Source of the DNA: Alg239-R122 sp041746135 | GTDB taxonomy: Bacteria > Pseudomonadota > Alphaproteobacteria > Sphingomonadales > Sphingomonadaceae | Assembly (NCBI GenBank): GCA_041746135.1 | Contig: JBGTHQ010000025.1 | Coordinates: forward strand, 1-64,000 | Direction of reading: 5' to 3' | DNA: 64,000 nucleotides | In this document: positions 25,685 through 34,263 of the stretch, one piece after another | Layout: every line of letters begins with the position of its first letter | Numbering within the stretch: the first letter of the stretch is position 1 | Made by a program: the position numbers and the translations under genes | The notes under the pieces: model-generated | What the model saw: only the letters and a program-made list of their open reading frames with translations | Databases searched by the model: none | What the model was told of the DNA's origin: nothing

Positions 25685-26512
25685 TCAGAGTCTTTCAGCA
25701 TGCCAGCGCAGATGATCTTCCATGAAAGTCGATATGAAATAATAGCTATGGTCATACCCTTTGCGCATATTCAGCGTGAGGTCGATGCCCGCGGTGGCGC
25801 ACGCCGCAGCAAGCAGTTCGGGCTTTAGCTGCTCTTCGCAAAATTGGTCGGCCGCTCCTTGATCCACCAACAATTCGCTTACGCGCGCACCGTCCGCTAT
25901 CAGCGCACAGGCATCATAATCGCGCCAGGCCGAGCGGGCGTTACCCAGATAGCCGCCCAGCGCCTTTTCGCCCCATGCGCAATTCAGTAGCGAAGCAATC
26001 GGCGCAAGAGCGGAGATGGATTTGAAACGGTCCGGATTGCGCAAGCCGATCGTCAATGCGCCATGGCCGCCCATGCTGTGACCCATAATCGCCTGCCGTC
26101 CCATATCCGCCGGAAATTGCGCGGCTATCAGCTTCGGCAACTCGGTTTCGATATAGCTGCGCATCCGGTAATGCCGCGCCCAGGGTTCTTGGGTGGCATC
26201 GACATAAAAACCTGCACCCTTGCCGAAATCATAATCTTCATCGTCGGGAATGTCGTCGCCGCGCGGGCTGGTATCGGGCGCGACGAAGATGAGGCCGAGT
26301 TCGGCGCAAACTCGTCTATATTCGCCCTTGTCGGTGACGTTGGCATGCGTACATGTAAGGCCTGACAGATACCATACCACCGGCAGCCGCGCCCCTTTTT
26401 CATGCGGGGGGACATAGACCGCAAAGGTCATGTCCGTGCCGGTTTGGGCGGAGGCATGGCGATAAACGCCCTGCACCCCGCCGAATGCCAGGTTGGTGGC
26501 AACTGTTTCCAA
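25685..26512 (-). CDS. fghA: S-formylglutathione hydrolase
   Basis: About 275 residues, the family's usual length. ETVATNLAFGGVQGVYRH begins the protein, then LPVVWYLSGLTCTHANV, APDTSPRGDDIPDDE, and the nucleophile GHSMGGHGAL, with the catalytic His in YDHSYYF near the end. It hydrolyses S-formylglutathione to formate and glutathione, the step after the frmA product. The only plausible start is TTG 26512, 5 nt after the VOC gene's stop, so translation is presumably coupled. The frame upstream has no family-like residues. Confidence 0.93.
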   Translation of the reverse strand: METVATNLAFGGVQGVYRHASAQTGTDMTFAVYVPPHEKGARLPVVWYLSGLTCTHANVTDKGEYRRVCAELGLIFVAPDTSPRGDDIPDDEDYDFGKGAGFYVDATQEPWARHYRMRSYIETELPKLIAAQFPADMGRQAIMGHSMGGHGALTIGLRNPDRFKSISALAPIASLLNCAWGEKALGGYLGNARSAWRDYDACALIADGARVSELLVDQGAADQFCEEQLKPELLAAACATAGIDLTLNMRKGYDHSYYFISTFMEDHLRWHAERL

Positions 26513-26517
26513 CGCGA

Positions 26518-26898
26518 TCAGTCCATGCGTTTCATGACGCAAACCTTGTTGCCGGACGGATCGCGCAGATACGCGAGATACAGGCTGCCCATGTCGCTGG
26601 TGCGAATACCGGGCGCATCTTCGATAGCGGTACCGCCATTGGCGACCCCGGCGTCGTGCCAGGCCTGGCCCTGTTCTTCGGATTCGACGGCAAAACCAAT
26701 TGTGCTGCCATTGCCGCAACTCGCCGGTTTTCCGTCTAGTGGTTTGGTCAGCAGAAATACGCCGCCATTATGCAAATAGATGACGCGGCCCTTGGGGTCG
26801 ATACGGCCTTCCTTGCCACCCAGAGCCTGGATCGTCGCATCGTAGAATTTCTTTGACGCCTCGATATCGTCTGCGCCTAACATTACGTGACTGAACAT
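26518..26898 (-). CDS. VOC family (glyoxalase-like) protein
   Basis: 126 residues of the vicinal-oxygen-chelate fold: HVMLGADDIEASKKFYDATI at the N-terminus and YLRDPSGNKVCVMKRM at the end, the position of the second metal Glu/His ligand pair. The start at the second ATG (26898) has AAGGAG at ideal spacing; the first ATG overlaps the site. It lies between frmA and fghA, so it probably handles a glutathione adduct, related aldehyde or other reactive carbonyl. The activity itself is unknown. Confidence 0.88.
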   Translation of the reverse strand: MFSHVMLGADDIEASKKFYDATIQALGGKEGRIDPKGRVIYLHNGGVFLLTKPLDGKPASCGNGSTIGFAVESEEQGQAWHDAGVANGGTAIEDAPGIRTSDMGSLYLAYLRDPSGNKVCVMKRMD

Positions 26899-26930
26899 AT
26901 GCATTCTCCTTTTGTGTAGTTTTTGTTGGG

Positions 26931-28037
26931 TTAGTAAATCACGACACTGCGGATGCTTTCACCCGCGTGCATCAGATCGAACCCCTTGTTGATCTCGTCC
27001 AGCGTCAGCGTGTGGGTGATCATCGGGTCGATCTGGATTTTGCCGTCCATATACCAGTCGACGATCTTGGGCACATCGGTACGGCCCTTGGCACCGCCAA
27101 AAGCTGTGCCGCGCCAATTGCGTCCGGTGACAAGCTGGAAGGGCCGCGTCTCGATGGTTGCGCCCGCTTCGGCCACGCCGATGATGATCGACGTTCCCCA
27201 GCCCTTGTGGCAGCTTTCGAGCGCTTGCCGCATGACTGTGGTATTGCCCGTACAATCGAATGTATAATCCGCACCGCCATCGAGCATATTCACCAGATGC
27301 TCGACCACATTGCCCACATCTTTGGGGTTGACGAAGTCGGTCATGCCGAACTTGCGGCCCCATTCCTCGCGGTCAGGATTGATATCAACGCCAACAATGC
27401 GATTGGCGCCGGCCATTTTCGCGCCTTGCAAGACGTTGAGCCCAATCCCGCCAAGGCCGAACACGACGACGTTATCGCCGGGTTTGACCTCAGCCGTATT
27501 GACCACCGCCCCGACTCCTGTGGTGACGCCGCACCCGATATAACAGCTGGCCTTGAATGGCGCATCCTCACGGATTTTGGCAACCGCAATTTCGGGGAGA
27601 ACCGTGAAATTCGAGAAGGTTGAGCAACCCATATAGTGATAGATCGTCTCGCTCTTATACGAAAAGCGGCTGGTGCCATCGGGCATCACCCCTTTACCCT
27701 GCGTCTCGCGAATGGCGCTACACAAGTTGGTCTTGCCGGACAGACACATTTTACACTGCCGGCATTCGGGCGTGTAGAGCGGGATCACATGATCACCGGG
27801 TTTGACCGACATTACACCCGCCCCCACTTCGCGCACAATCCCTGCGCCTTCATGGCCCAGTACGGACGGAAAGAGTCCCTCGCTGTCGAGGCCGTCAAGT
27901 GTATAAGCATCGGTATGGCAGATGCCGGTCGCCATAATCTCGACCAGCACTTCCCCCGCTTTGGGTCCTTCCAGATCGAGTTCGACGATTTCGAGCGGCT
28001 TTTTCGCTTCGAATGCAACGGCGGCGCGGGTTTTCAT
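26931..28037 (-). CDS. frmA: S-(hydroxymethyl)glutathione dehydrogenase / class III alcohol dehydrogenase
   Basis: 368 residues. Catalytic zinc ligands lie in ATGICHTDAYTLDG and GHEGAGIVREVG. The structural-zinc loop TPECRQCKMCLSGKTNLC has four cysteines. NAD binding is by FGLGGIGLNVLQGAK. Length and sequence are those of the glutathione-dependent formaldehyde dehydrogenase. It oxidises the formaldehyde-glutathione adduct; with the VOC protein and fghA downstream it completes formaldehyde detoxification. ATG 28037 gives the standard MKTRAAVAFEAKKPLEI start. Confidence 0.96.
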   Translation of the reverse strand: MKTRAAVAFEAKKPLEIVELDLEGPKAGEVLVEIMATGICHTDAYTLDGLDSEGLFPSVLGHEGAGIVREVGAGVMSVKPGDHVIPLYTPECRQCKMCLSGKTNLCSAIRETQGKGVMPDGTSRFSYKSETIYHYMGCSTFSNFTVLPEIAVAKIREDAPFKASCYIGCGVTTGVGAVVNTAEVKPGDNVVVFGLGGIGLNVLQGAKMAGANRIVGVDINPDREEWGRKFGMTDFVNPKDVGNVVEHLVNMLDGGADYTFDCTGNTTVMRQALESCHKGWGTSIIIGVAEAGATIETRPFQLVTGRNWRGTAFGGAKGRTDVPKIVDWYMDGKIQIDPMITHTLTLDEINKGFDLMHAGESIRSVVIY

Positions 28038-28091
28038 ACGGGAAGCTTTCCGGCAAATGGTATTGATTTGCAATCTATGTGAAGGTTCGAT

Positions 28092-28108
28092 CACGTTACG
28101 TCAACGTG
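28092..28108. promoter_or_regulatory. CACGTT-N5-AACGTG inverted repeat upstream of frmA
   Basis: A perfect 6-bp-arm inverted repeat with a 5-bp spacer lies 55 bp upstream of frmA and within the 125-bp divergent gap to the TIGR03084-like gene. It is a plausible operator for either gene. No regulator gene is adjacent. Confidence 0.4.
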
Positions 28109-28162
28109 CGAGCCCTATCGGGAGCCACAAAAGTTTTTCTTCAATTTCGGCAAAGTCGGTCT

Positions 28163-28993
28163 ATGGTCGCGCAGATGCAACAAGCCTATGACTTCCGCAC
28201 CGAAAGCGATGCGCTCCATGCGCTCGTCGCGTCATTATCCGATAGTGAGCTGACACAAAAGACTGCGTTCAAAGACTGGACTATCAATGATGTCATCGGT
28301 CATTTGCACATCTGGAATATCGCCGCGGATTTATCTTTGCGCGATGAAGATGCTTTCAAAGCCTTTTTTGCACAGGTCGCGGGCAGCTTTCAAAAAGGCT
28401 CGCTCAAAGAATTCGAACGGGAATATTTAGGTCACCTGACTGGCCAGGCGCTCGTCGCTCAATGGCATGCGGATTATTCCCACGTTGCTAAGAATTTTGC
28501 CGATGCCGATTCCAAGGCGCGTGTCGTATGGGCCGGTCCGAGCATGAGCGCGCGTTCGTCGATCACCGCGCGGTTGATGGAAACATGGGCGCATGGGCAG
28601 GAAATATATGATGTGCTGGGACTGAAGCGTCAGAATGGCGACCATATCCGCAATATTGTGGTTCTGGGCGTTAACACGTTCGGCTGGACATATAAAAACC
28701 GCCGCGAGGACGTGCCCGAGCAAATGCCGCATCTCGTTTTGACCGCGCCTTCCGGTGCGATCTGGACGGCTGGTGAGAAGAGCGGTGCAGAGCGTATCGC
28801 AGGATTGGCCGAGGAGTTCTGTCAGGTTGTCACCCAGACGCGCAATATTGCCGATACCGATTTGCAAGTGACGGGTAATGTAGCAAATGACTGGATGCAA
28901 AAGGCGCAATGCTTTGCCGGTACTCCCGTGCTGCCGCCCGCCCCGGGAACACGCGGGATTGCCTCTCTTGGAAAGGACGGCCTGGCGGCATAG
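28163..28993 (+). CDS. TIGR03084-family metal-binding protein (DinB/MDMPI-like)
   Basis: 276 residues. Its N-terminal four-helix-like segment (LHALVASLSDSELTQ, DWTINDVIGHLHIWNIAADLS) with HLHIW, and HGQEIYD in the second half, match the TIGR03084 family, related to mycothiol-dependent maleylpyruvate isomerase/DinB folds with three metal-binding His. The later AWTA..GVNTFGWTYKNRR region is typical. Function unknown. ATG 28163 (MVAQMQQAYD) fits; a second ATG lies four codons later. Divergent from frmA. Confidence 0.82.
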   Translation: MVAQMQQAYDFRTESDALHALVASLSDSELTQKTAFKDWTINDVIGHLHIWNIAADLSLRDEDAFKAFFAQVAGSFQKGSLKEFEREYLGHLTGQALVAQWHADYSHVAKNFADADSKARVVWAGPSMSARSSITARLMETWAHGQEIYDVLGLKRQNGDHIRNIVVLGVNTFGWTYKNRREDVPEQMPHLVLTAPSGAIWTAGEKSGAERIAGLAEEFCQVVTQTRNIADTDLQVTGNVANDWMQKAQCFAGTPVLPPAPGTRGIASLGKDGLAA

Positions 28994-29101
28994 TAAAGAA
29001 TAACTTATATGCCGCCAAAACATTCTGATTTGCCTTTATACGCACCAATCCACAGATTGCAGGTTCGATACTCCCGCAATTTCTGGCGAAAGGCAGGCAA
29101 A

Positions 29102-29899
29102 ATGTCCGATACAGATACGAAAATCGGTACAGTCTATCTGGTCGGCGCAGGCCCGGGCGATCCCGATCTGCTGACGGTCAAGGCTGCACGCCTGATCGCC
29201 TCGGCGCGGCTGATCGTGCATGACGGCTTGGTCGATCAGGCGATCCTGGACATGGCCTCAACCGGTGCGCGCCTTATCTCCGTCGCCAAACAGCGCGCGC
29301 GGCATACTTTGCCGCAGGACCAGATCAACCAGCTTCTCGTCGATGAGGCCTGCAAAGGCCATGATGTCGTACGGCTGAAAGGCGGCGATCCGTTTATTTT
29401 CGGGCGTGGCGGCGAGGAAGCGGAGGATTGCAAGGCCGCTGGTGTCCCCGTTCAGGTCGTACCGGGCATCAGCGCCGCCAATGGCGCAGCCGCCGAAGCG
29501 CTCCTCCCCCTCACCCACCGCGACGCGGCCAGTGCGGTTACATTCGTCGCGGGCCAATGTAAGGGCCTGACCGACCAGAATTGGGCGGGCCTCGCGGGAC
29601 TGGACCGCACGCTTGTCATTTATATGGGCGTGGCGACTGCGGAGATGATTTGCGACAAACTGATTGCCGATGGCGTATCGCCCGAAATGCCTGTCGCCGT
29701 GCTTGAAAAAGGCACGCGCTCGGACAGTCGCGCCCTGCAAACCGTGCTTACTGATCTGGGCGGCATGATTGCGCGCGAAGGCGTCCAAAGCCCTGCACTG
29801 ATTGTGATCGGCGAAGTGGTAAAACGCTCCAATGCGGCCAATAAATTTGTCCAGTTCAAGCAACTGGCACGCCAGTATGCAATGAAAGAAACCTTATGA
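29102..29899 (+). CDS. cobA: Uroporphyrinogen-III C-methyltransferase (siroheme synthesis)
   Basis: 265 residues, stand-alone SUMT. GTVYLVGAGPGDPDLLTVKA is the signature start, then RLKGGDPFIFGRGGEEAE and VVPGISAANGAAAEALLPLT. It methylates uroporphyrinogen III with SAM to precorrin-2 for siroheme, the cofactor of the sulfite reductase encoded downstream. The start at 29102 sits after GAAAGGCAGG. Its stop overlaps the DUF2849 start by 4 bp, beginning an operon of overlapping genes. Confidence 0.95.
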   Translation: MSDTDTKIGTVYLVGAGPGDPDLLTVKAARLIASARLIVHDGLVDQAILDMASTGARLISVAKQRARHTLPQDQINQLLVDEACKGHDVVRLKGGDPFIFGRGGEEAEDCKAAGVPVQVVPGISAANGAAAEALLPLTHRDAASAVTFVAGQCKGLTDQNWAGLAGLDRTLVIYMGVATAEMICDKLIADGVSPEMPVAVLEKGTRSDSRALQTVLTDLGGMIAREGVQSPALIVIGEVVKRSNAANKFVQFKQLARQYAMKETL

Positions 29900-30210
29900 A
29901 CCTGCTCACGGGAAATGACCTGAAAACCGGCGATGTCATCTGGTGGGCGGGCGGTGAAAGCTGGTCGCGCCATGTCGCCGAGGCCGAAGACGCAGGCGAA
30001 GGCGGCGATGCCATATTGGCGCGTGAGGAAGCGGCACGGCGCGTCAATGCCAGCTATATCGTACCGGCCAAAATCAGCGATAAAGGCCCGATGCCTTTGC
30101 ATATCAAGGACCGTGTTCGCGCGTCTGGCCCGACCGTGCGCACCGACCTTGCCATCAATACCGATATTCCGATCGTGAACGCGGTAACCGCGGGAGAAAC
30201 CCATGTATAA
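29896..30210 (+). CDS. DUF2849 domain-containing protein
   Basis: 104 residues. LLTGNDLKTGDVIWWAGGESW and AEAEDAGEGGDAIL, with a basic, alanine-rich second half, match DUF2849, a small alphaproteobacterial family almost always found between cobA/cysG and cysI. It overlaps both neighbours (4 bp and 8 bp). A helper role in sulfite reductase assembly or activity is inferred from context only. Confidence 0.9.
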   Translation: MNLLTGNDLKTGDVIWWAGGESWSRHVAEAEDAGEGGDAILAREEAARRVNASYIVPAKISDKGPMPLHIKDRVRASGPTVRTDLAINTDIPIVNAVTAGETHV

Positions 30211-31837
30211 ATATGACCATTATGACCAGGCGATGGTCGATGCCCGCGTTGACGAATTTCGCGACCAGACGAACCGCCGTCTGGCGGGCGAGCTGACCGA
30301 AGACCAGTTCAAGCCGCTGCGGCTGATGAACGGCCTCTATCTGCAACTGCACGCCTATATGCTGCGCGTCGCGATTCCGTATGGGACGCTCAATAGCGAG
30401 CAGATGAAAATGCTCGGTCACATCGCGCGCAAATATGACCGCGGCTATGGTCATTTCACGACGCGGCAGAACATCCAGTATAACTGGATCAAGCTGGAGG
30501 AGGCGCCCGATATTCTCGCCGATCTCGCCACGGTCGAAATGCACGCGATCCAGACCAGCGGCAATTGCATCCGCAACATCAGCAGCGACCAGTTTGCCGG
30601 CGCCGCAGCCGACGAGATTGCCGATCCGCGCCCCTGGGCCGAATTGCTGCGCCAATGGTCAAGCTTCCACCCCGAATTTTCCTATCTGCCGCGCAAGTTC
30701 AAGATCGCGGTGATCGCCAGCGACGAGGACCGCGCGGCGATGCGCTTGCATGATATCGGTATCCAGCTGGTGCACAACGATTTGGGCGAACTCGGCGCGA
30801 AATTCTTCGTCGGCGGCGGCATGGGCCGTACCCCGATGATCGGGCCGGAAATCCGCGATTTCGTACCCGCCGACGAGCTGATCCATTATGCCGAGGCCTG
30901 CCTGCGCGTTTACAACCGCTATGGCCGCCGCGACAACAAATACAAAGCGCGGATCAAGATCCTCGTGCACGAACTGGGCGCCGAAGAATATACGCGCCAA
31001 GTCGAGGAAGAGTTTGCGCACATGAAAACGCTCGGGCTCAATCCGCCGGTGGCCGAACTGGAGCGGATTACCGGATTTTTCCAGGACCCCGAATATGACA
31101 GGACCGCCAGCGACGACCTCAACCTGACCGATCCCGACTTTCGCATCTGGGCCCAGCAGAATACGCATGCCCACAAACAGGCCGGTTACGCGATCGCGAC
31201 GATCAGCCTGAAACCCACGGGCGGGATTCCGGGCGATGCCAGCGCCGACCAGATCGACCTGATGGCCGACTTGGCCAAGCAATATAGTTTCGACGAACTG
31301 CGTGTCACGCACAGCCAGAATATCGTGCTCCCTTATGTCAGGAAATCGGACCTGTATGCGCTGTGGCAAAAGCTCGACGAGGCCGGCCTCGCGCCGCCCA
31401 ATCTCGATTTGATCAGCGATATGATCGCCTGTCCCGGCCTCGATTATTGCAGCCTTGCCAATGCCCGCTCGATTCCGGTGGCGCAAAAGATCGGAGAACG
31501 CTTTGCCGATATCGGGCGGCAAAAGGAATTGGGCGAGCTCAAGCTCAAAATCTCCGGCTGCATCAACGCCTGCGGCCATCACCATGCCGGCCATATCGGC
31601 ATATTGGGGGTCGACCGCAAAGGCACCGAAAATTACCAGCTCTCCTTGGGCGGATCGGCTGCGGAAGATGTCAGTCTCGCCAAAATTACTGGTCCCGGCT
31701 TTGACGAGGACGGGATTGTCGATGCGGTCGAAAAAGTCACCGACGTCTATCTGCGCGACCGGTCTGAGGGCGAACGTTTTGTCGATACCTACCGCCGGAT
31801 CGGCATGGCCCCGTTCAAGGAGGCGCTTTATGAGTGA
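30203..31837 (+). CDS. cysI: Assimilatory sulfite reductase hemoprotein (nitrite/sulfite reductase family)
   Basis: 544 residues. The duplicated ferredoxin-like nitrite/sulfite reductase fold is evident: GHIARKYDRGYGHFTTRQNI in the first half and a siroheme/[4Fe-4S] site formed by CPGLDYCSLANARS and SGCINACGHHHAGHIG, which hold the four cluster cysteines. It reduces sulfite to sulfide in six electron steps. There is no flavoprotein CysJ in the operon, so electrons probably come from ferredoxin or another donor. Confidence 0.95.
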   Translation: MYKYDHYDQAMVDARVDEFRDQTNRRLAGELTEDQFKPLRLMNGLYLQLHAYMLRVAIPYGTLNSEQMKMLGHIARKYDRGYGHFTTRQNIQYNWIKLEEAPDILADLATVEMHAIQTSGNCIRNISSDQFAGAAADEIADPRPWAELLRQWSSFHPEFSYLPRKFKIAVIASDEDRAAMRLHDIGIQLVHNDLGELGAKFFVGGGMGRTPMIGPEIRDFVPADELIHYAEACLRVYNRYGRRDNKYKARIKILVHELGAEEYTRQVEEEFAHMKTLGLNPPVAELERITGFFQDPEYDRTASDDLNLTDPDFRIWAQQNTHAHKQAGYAIATISLKPTGGIPGDASADQIDLMADLAKQYSFDELRVTHSQNIVLPYVRKSDLYALWQKLDEAGLAPPNLDLISDMIACPGLDYCSLANARSIPVAQKIGERFADIGRQKELGELKLKISGCINACGHHHAGHIGILGVDRKGTENYQLSLGGSAAEDVSLAKITGPGFDEDGIVDAVEKVTDVYLRDRSEGERFVDTYRRIGMAPFKEALYE

Positions 31838-32234
31838 CAGCAAAGCAATTTTTCCCAAAGGGCGACATGCGCTCTATGAAAAGCACGGCTATTCCGCCGC
31901 AATCCGATCCGGAGACCTCCTGTTCGTTTCCGGTCAGGTCGGAACACGGGATGACGGCGAGCGCGTCGAGGACCTTGAGAGCGAGATCGCGCAGGCTTTC
32001 GAAAACCTGAAGTCCGTGCTTGCCGCGGCGGGTTGCGGGCTGGAGGATATTATCGACGTGACCACATTCCACGTCGATCCGGAAGCGCAGTTCGAGGCAG
32101 TGATGACTGTCAGAAGCCGGTATTTCACCGGAGCCCCCTATCCCAACTGGACCGCGGTCGGCGTGACATGGCTCGCCGGTTTCCGGTTCGAGATCAAAGT
32201 GATCGCACGCATTCCGGAGGGGGCAGACGCATGA
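31830..32234 (+). CDS. RidA-family protein inserted in the sulfate operon
   Basis: 134 residues. The Rid/YjgF signatures are SGDLLFVSGQVGT, DLESEIAQAFENLKSVLAAAG and DIIDVTTFHVD. The archetypal catalytic Arg (Arg105 in 'ARSCVEVARLP') appears to be Trp here (NWTAVGVTWLAG), so enamine/imine deaminase activity is not assured. It overlaps cysI by 8 bp and the DUF934 gene by 4 bp, so it is translationally part of the operon. In other genomes as I recall DUF934 follows cysI directly. RidA proteins relieve 2-aminoacrylate stress, which would fit cysteine metabolism. Confidence 0.9.
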   Translation: MSDSKAIFPKGRHALYEKHGYSAAIRSGDLLFVSGQVGTRDDGERVEDLESEIAQAFENLKSVLAAAGCGLEDIIDVTTFHVDPEAQFEAVMTVRSRYFTGAPYPNWTAVGVTWLAGFRFEIKVIARIPEGADA

Positions 32235-32671
32235 CATCCATTATCGTATTCAACGACAAATCCGCATCGGACGCATCTGCCGTCTCGCTCGAAGCGTTTC
32301 TGGGGACAAGCAATGCCACCGCCGTGCGGATCGAACCCGGCGACGATGCCCGCGCGCTGTTGCCGCATCTGGACCGGCTGGCGCTGGTGGAAATAAATTT
32401 TCCCACATTCGGCGACGGACGCGGTTACAGTGCGGCGCAAATCCTGCGCGAGCATGGTTTTACGGGCGAATTGCGCGCGGTTGGCGACGTGCTGGTCGAT
32501 CAGCTCGCCTATATGCTGCGCTGCGGTTTCGACAGCACCCTGCCCGACCAGCCGCTCGATGAGAAATCGGTTCAGGACGCATTGAACCGTTTCCCGCATG
32601 TCTATCAAAAGACCAGCGGTATTGCCCCGCTTTCAGGCCGCACGCCGATCTGGGATCTGCGCCATGGGTAA
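32231..32671 (+). CDS. DUF934 domain-containing protein
   Basis: 146 residues. LALVEINFPTFGDGRGYSAA, ILREHGFTGELRAVGDVLVD and QLAYMLRCGFDS are the DUF934 hallmarks. The family is invariably linked to sulfite reductase and PAPS reductase genes in alphaproteobacteria. It overlaps the RidA stop (ATGA) and its own end overlaps cysH by 8 bp. Predicted role in sulfate reduction; mechanism unknown. Confidence 0.93.
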   Translation: MTSIIVFNDKSASDASAVSLEAFLGTSNATAVRIEPGDDARALLPHLDRLALVEINFPTFGDGRGYSAAQILREHGFTGELRAVGDVLVDQLAYMLRCGFDSTLPDQPLDEKSVQDALNRFPHVYQKTSGIAPLSGRTPIWDLRHG

Positions 32672-33449
32672 TCCAGTGCGCACGATCGACCGGATCGATG
32701 TGGCGCCGCGCTATACCCAGAGCGACGCCATTAAGCTGAACAACATGTTCCGCGGGACCGACCCCGCCGAGATGATGGAAAATGTGATCCGCGACAATAT
32801 CGCCGGCGACGCCGCGGTGGTGTCTTCTTTCGGCACCGAATCCGCCGTATTGCTGCACATGGTGGCCAGTGTCGACCCGTCGGTGCCCGTGCTGTTTCTC
32901 GACACCGGCAAGCATTTTCCCGAAACGCTGGCGTACCGCGATACGCTGGTGAAACGGCTTGGCCTTACCAACCTGATCGTGCTCAGCCCCGATGCGGATG
33001 CCCTGAAAGCGAAAGACGAAACCGGCCTGCGCTGGTCTTACGATCCCGACGGCTGCTGCGAGATCCGCAAGGTCAAGCCGCTGGAAAAGGCGCTGGAGAA
33101 ATTCGATGCGTCGATAACCGGCCGCAAGGGGTTCCAAAGCTCGACCCGCAACGGCCTGCCGCGCTTCGAGGTCGAGGAAGACCGCCTGAAAATCAACCCG
33201 CTAGCCAACTGGAAGAAAGAGCGGCTCGACGCGTATTTTGCCGAATATGATCTGCCGCGCCATCCGCTGGAGACCGAAGGCTATCCCTCGATCGGCTGCG
33301 CCCCGTGCACCAGCAAGGTCGCCAAGGGCGAAGACCCGCGCTCGGGCCGCTGGAAAGGCTGGGACAAAACCGAATGCGGCATCCACAGCGATGTCGCTCC
33401 GCTGCCCGGCAAAGACGGCGATAACGGTGCCAACGATCCGGTCTTCTGA
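32664..33449 (+). CDS. cysH: Phosphoadenylyl/adenylyl-sulfate reductase
   Basis: 261 residues. VVSSFGTESAVLLHMVA is the nucleotide-binding SFGTES segment; LFLDTGKHFPETLAYRD follows. The cysteine pattern DGCCEIRKVKPLE plus CAPCTSK and the C-terminal ECGIH motif indicates a [4Fe-4S] APS-type reductase. It reduces APS/PAPS to sulfite with thioredoxin. Last gene of the operon; upstream sulfate-activation genes are not in the window. Confidence 0.95.
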   Translation: MGNPVRTIDRIDVAPRYTQSDAIKLNNMFRGTDPAEMMENVIRDNIAGDAAVVSSFGTESAVLLHMVASVDPSVPVLFLDTGKHFPETLAYRDTLVKRLGLTNLIVLSPDADALKAKDETGLRWSYDPDGCCEIRKVKPLEKALEKFDASITGRKGFQSSTRNGLPRFEVEEDRLKINPLANWKKERLDAYFAEYDLPRHPLETEGYPSIGCAPCTSKVAKGEDPRSGRWKGWDKTECGIHSDVAPLPGKDGDNGANDPVF

Positions 33450-33478
33450 TCGCAGCGATGCCAGCGGCTGAGAACCGG

Positions 33479-33600
33479 CCAAAATTGTCAAAAGCGACAC
33501 CCGAAATTGTCAAAAGCGCAGCAGCGACAATTTTGTTTTTTGGTATTTTATGCAGATTTATCATTATGTTGCTGGCGCAAAAAAATCGCAAAAGTGACAC
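33479..33600. repeat. Cluster of ATTGTCAAAAGCG repeats, possible IS21-type end remnant
   Basis: AAATTGTCAAAAGCG occurs twice (about 33482 and 33504), followed by an inverted partial copy CGACAATTTTG at about 33525, and CAAAAGTGACAC near 33589 echoes CAAAAGCGACAC at 33490. Multiple short repeats of this kind are typical of the terminal regions of IS21-family elements, where transposase binds. No istA/istB gene remains nearby. The rest of the 400-bp gap to 33852 shows no gene. Confidence 0.4.
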
Positions 33601-33852
33601 ATTGCCCGATTTAGGGCGTTTTTCTTCGACAGCTTTGGGTGCGCGTTATGGGGATCAGACATAGTAATGAGAAAGAGCCGGTACGGGCCTAGCATTTTTA
33701 GCCGATGTAGGAAAGCGCAACGCAATTTTGATGGCATCCCGTTTTGAATTTTTGCTCATGGGTGGGGAGCAGACTGTCCGGTCCTGTTTAGGGAACCTTA
33801 AAACTAGACACACCCTACTTTGTAGTCCCGCATTTCGTAACTGTCGCCCCCT

Positions 33853-34263
33853 TCAAGCAGCAAGCGGCCCCTTGCTATATTCCTCGTCGCTCACTTTAGC
33901 ACCAAACGATACGGCGTTACTGCCTAATTTTTCCTGCATGGCAAAGTAGATCATCGACTTATCCGGCGTAGCGCCCTCCCAGTGCCGTTCGCCGGTTGTA
34001 AACCAGATCACGTCGCCAGCTTTCACTTCCACGATCTCCGCGCCTTCGGACTGAACCCATCCGGTGCCCTGCATGATTATGATAGTCTGGCCATACGGAT
34101 TCATTTTCCATGGTGTCCGGGCACCCGGCGCGAACATTACGGTCGCGCCAGCGAGACGGCTGGGCTCATCTCGTCGGAAGTAACCTCCGATCTGAACATC
34201 TCCTGTGAATGTGGCTTCGGGCGGACTGCTCATTTGCAGGGTCTTGCTGCGATCAATCTGCAT
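33853..34263 (-). CDS. Cupin domain-containing protein
   Basis: 136 residues from ATG 34263, with GGGAGA upstream. The cupin motif 1 is diffuse, but GATVMFAPGARTPWKMNPYGQT and the second motif GDVIWFTTGERHWEGA give the conserved barrel with candidate metal ligands His and Glu. Small single-domain cupins of this type are linked to aldehyde or quinone metabolism. Start overlaps the SDR stop by 11 bp, so it is in an operon with it. Confidence 0.85.
   Translation of the reverse strand: MQIDRSKTLQMSSPPEATFTGDVQIGGYFRRDEPSRLAGATVMFAPGARTPWKMNPYGQTIIIMQGTGWVQSEGAEIVEVKAGDVIWFTTGERHWEGATPDKSMIYFAMQEKLGSNAVSFGAKVSDEEYSKGPLAA

Noticed and set aside
28994..29101. Riboswitch upstream of cobA
   Set aside because: The 108-bp leader shows no cobalamin-, SAM- or other riboswitch core that I can recognise.
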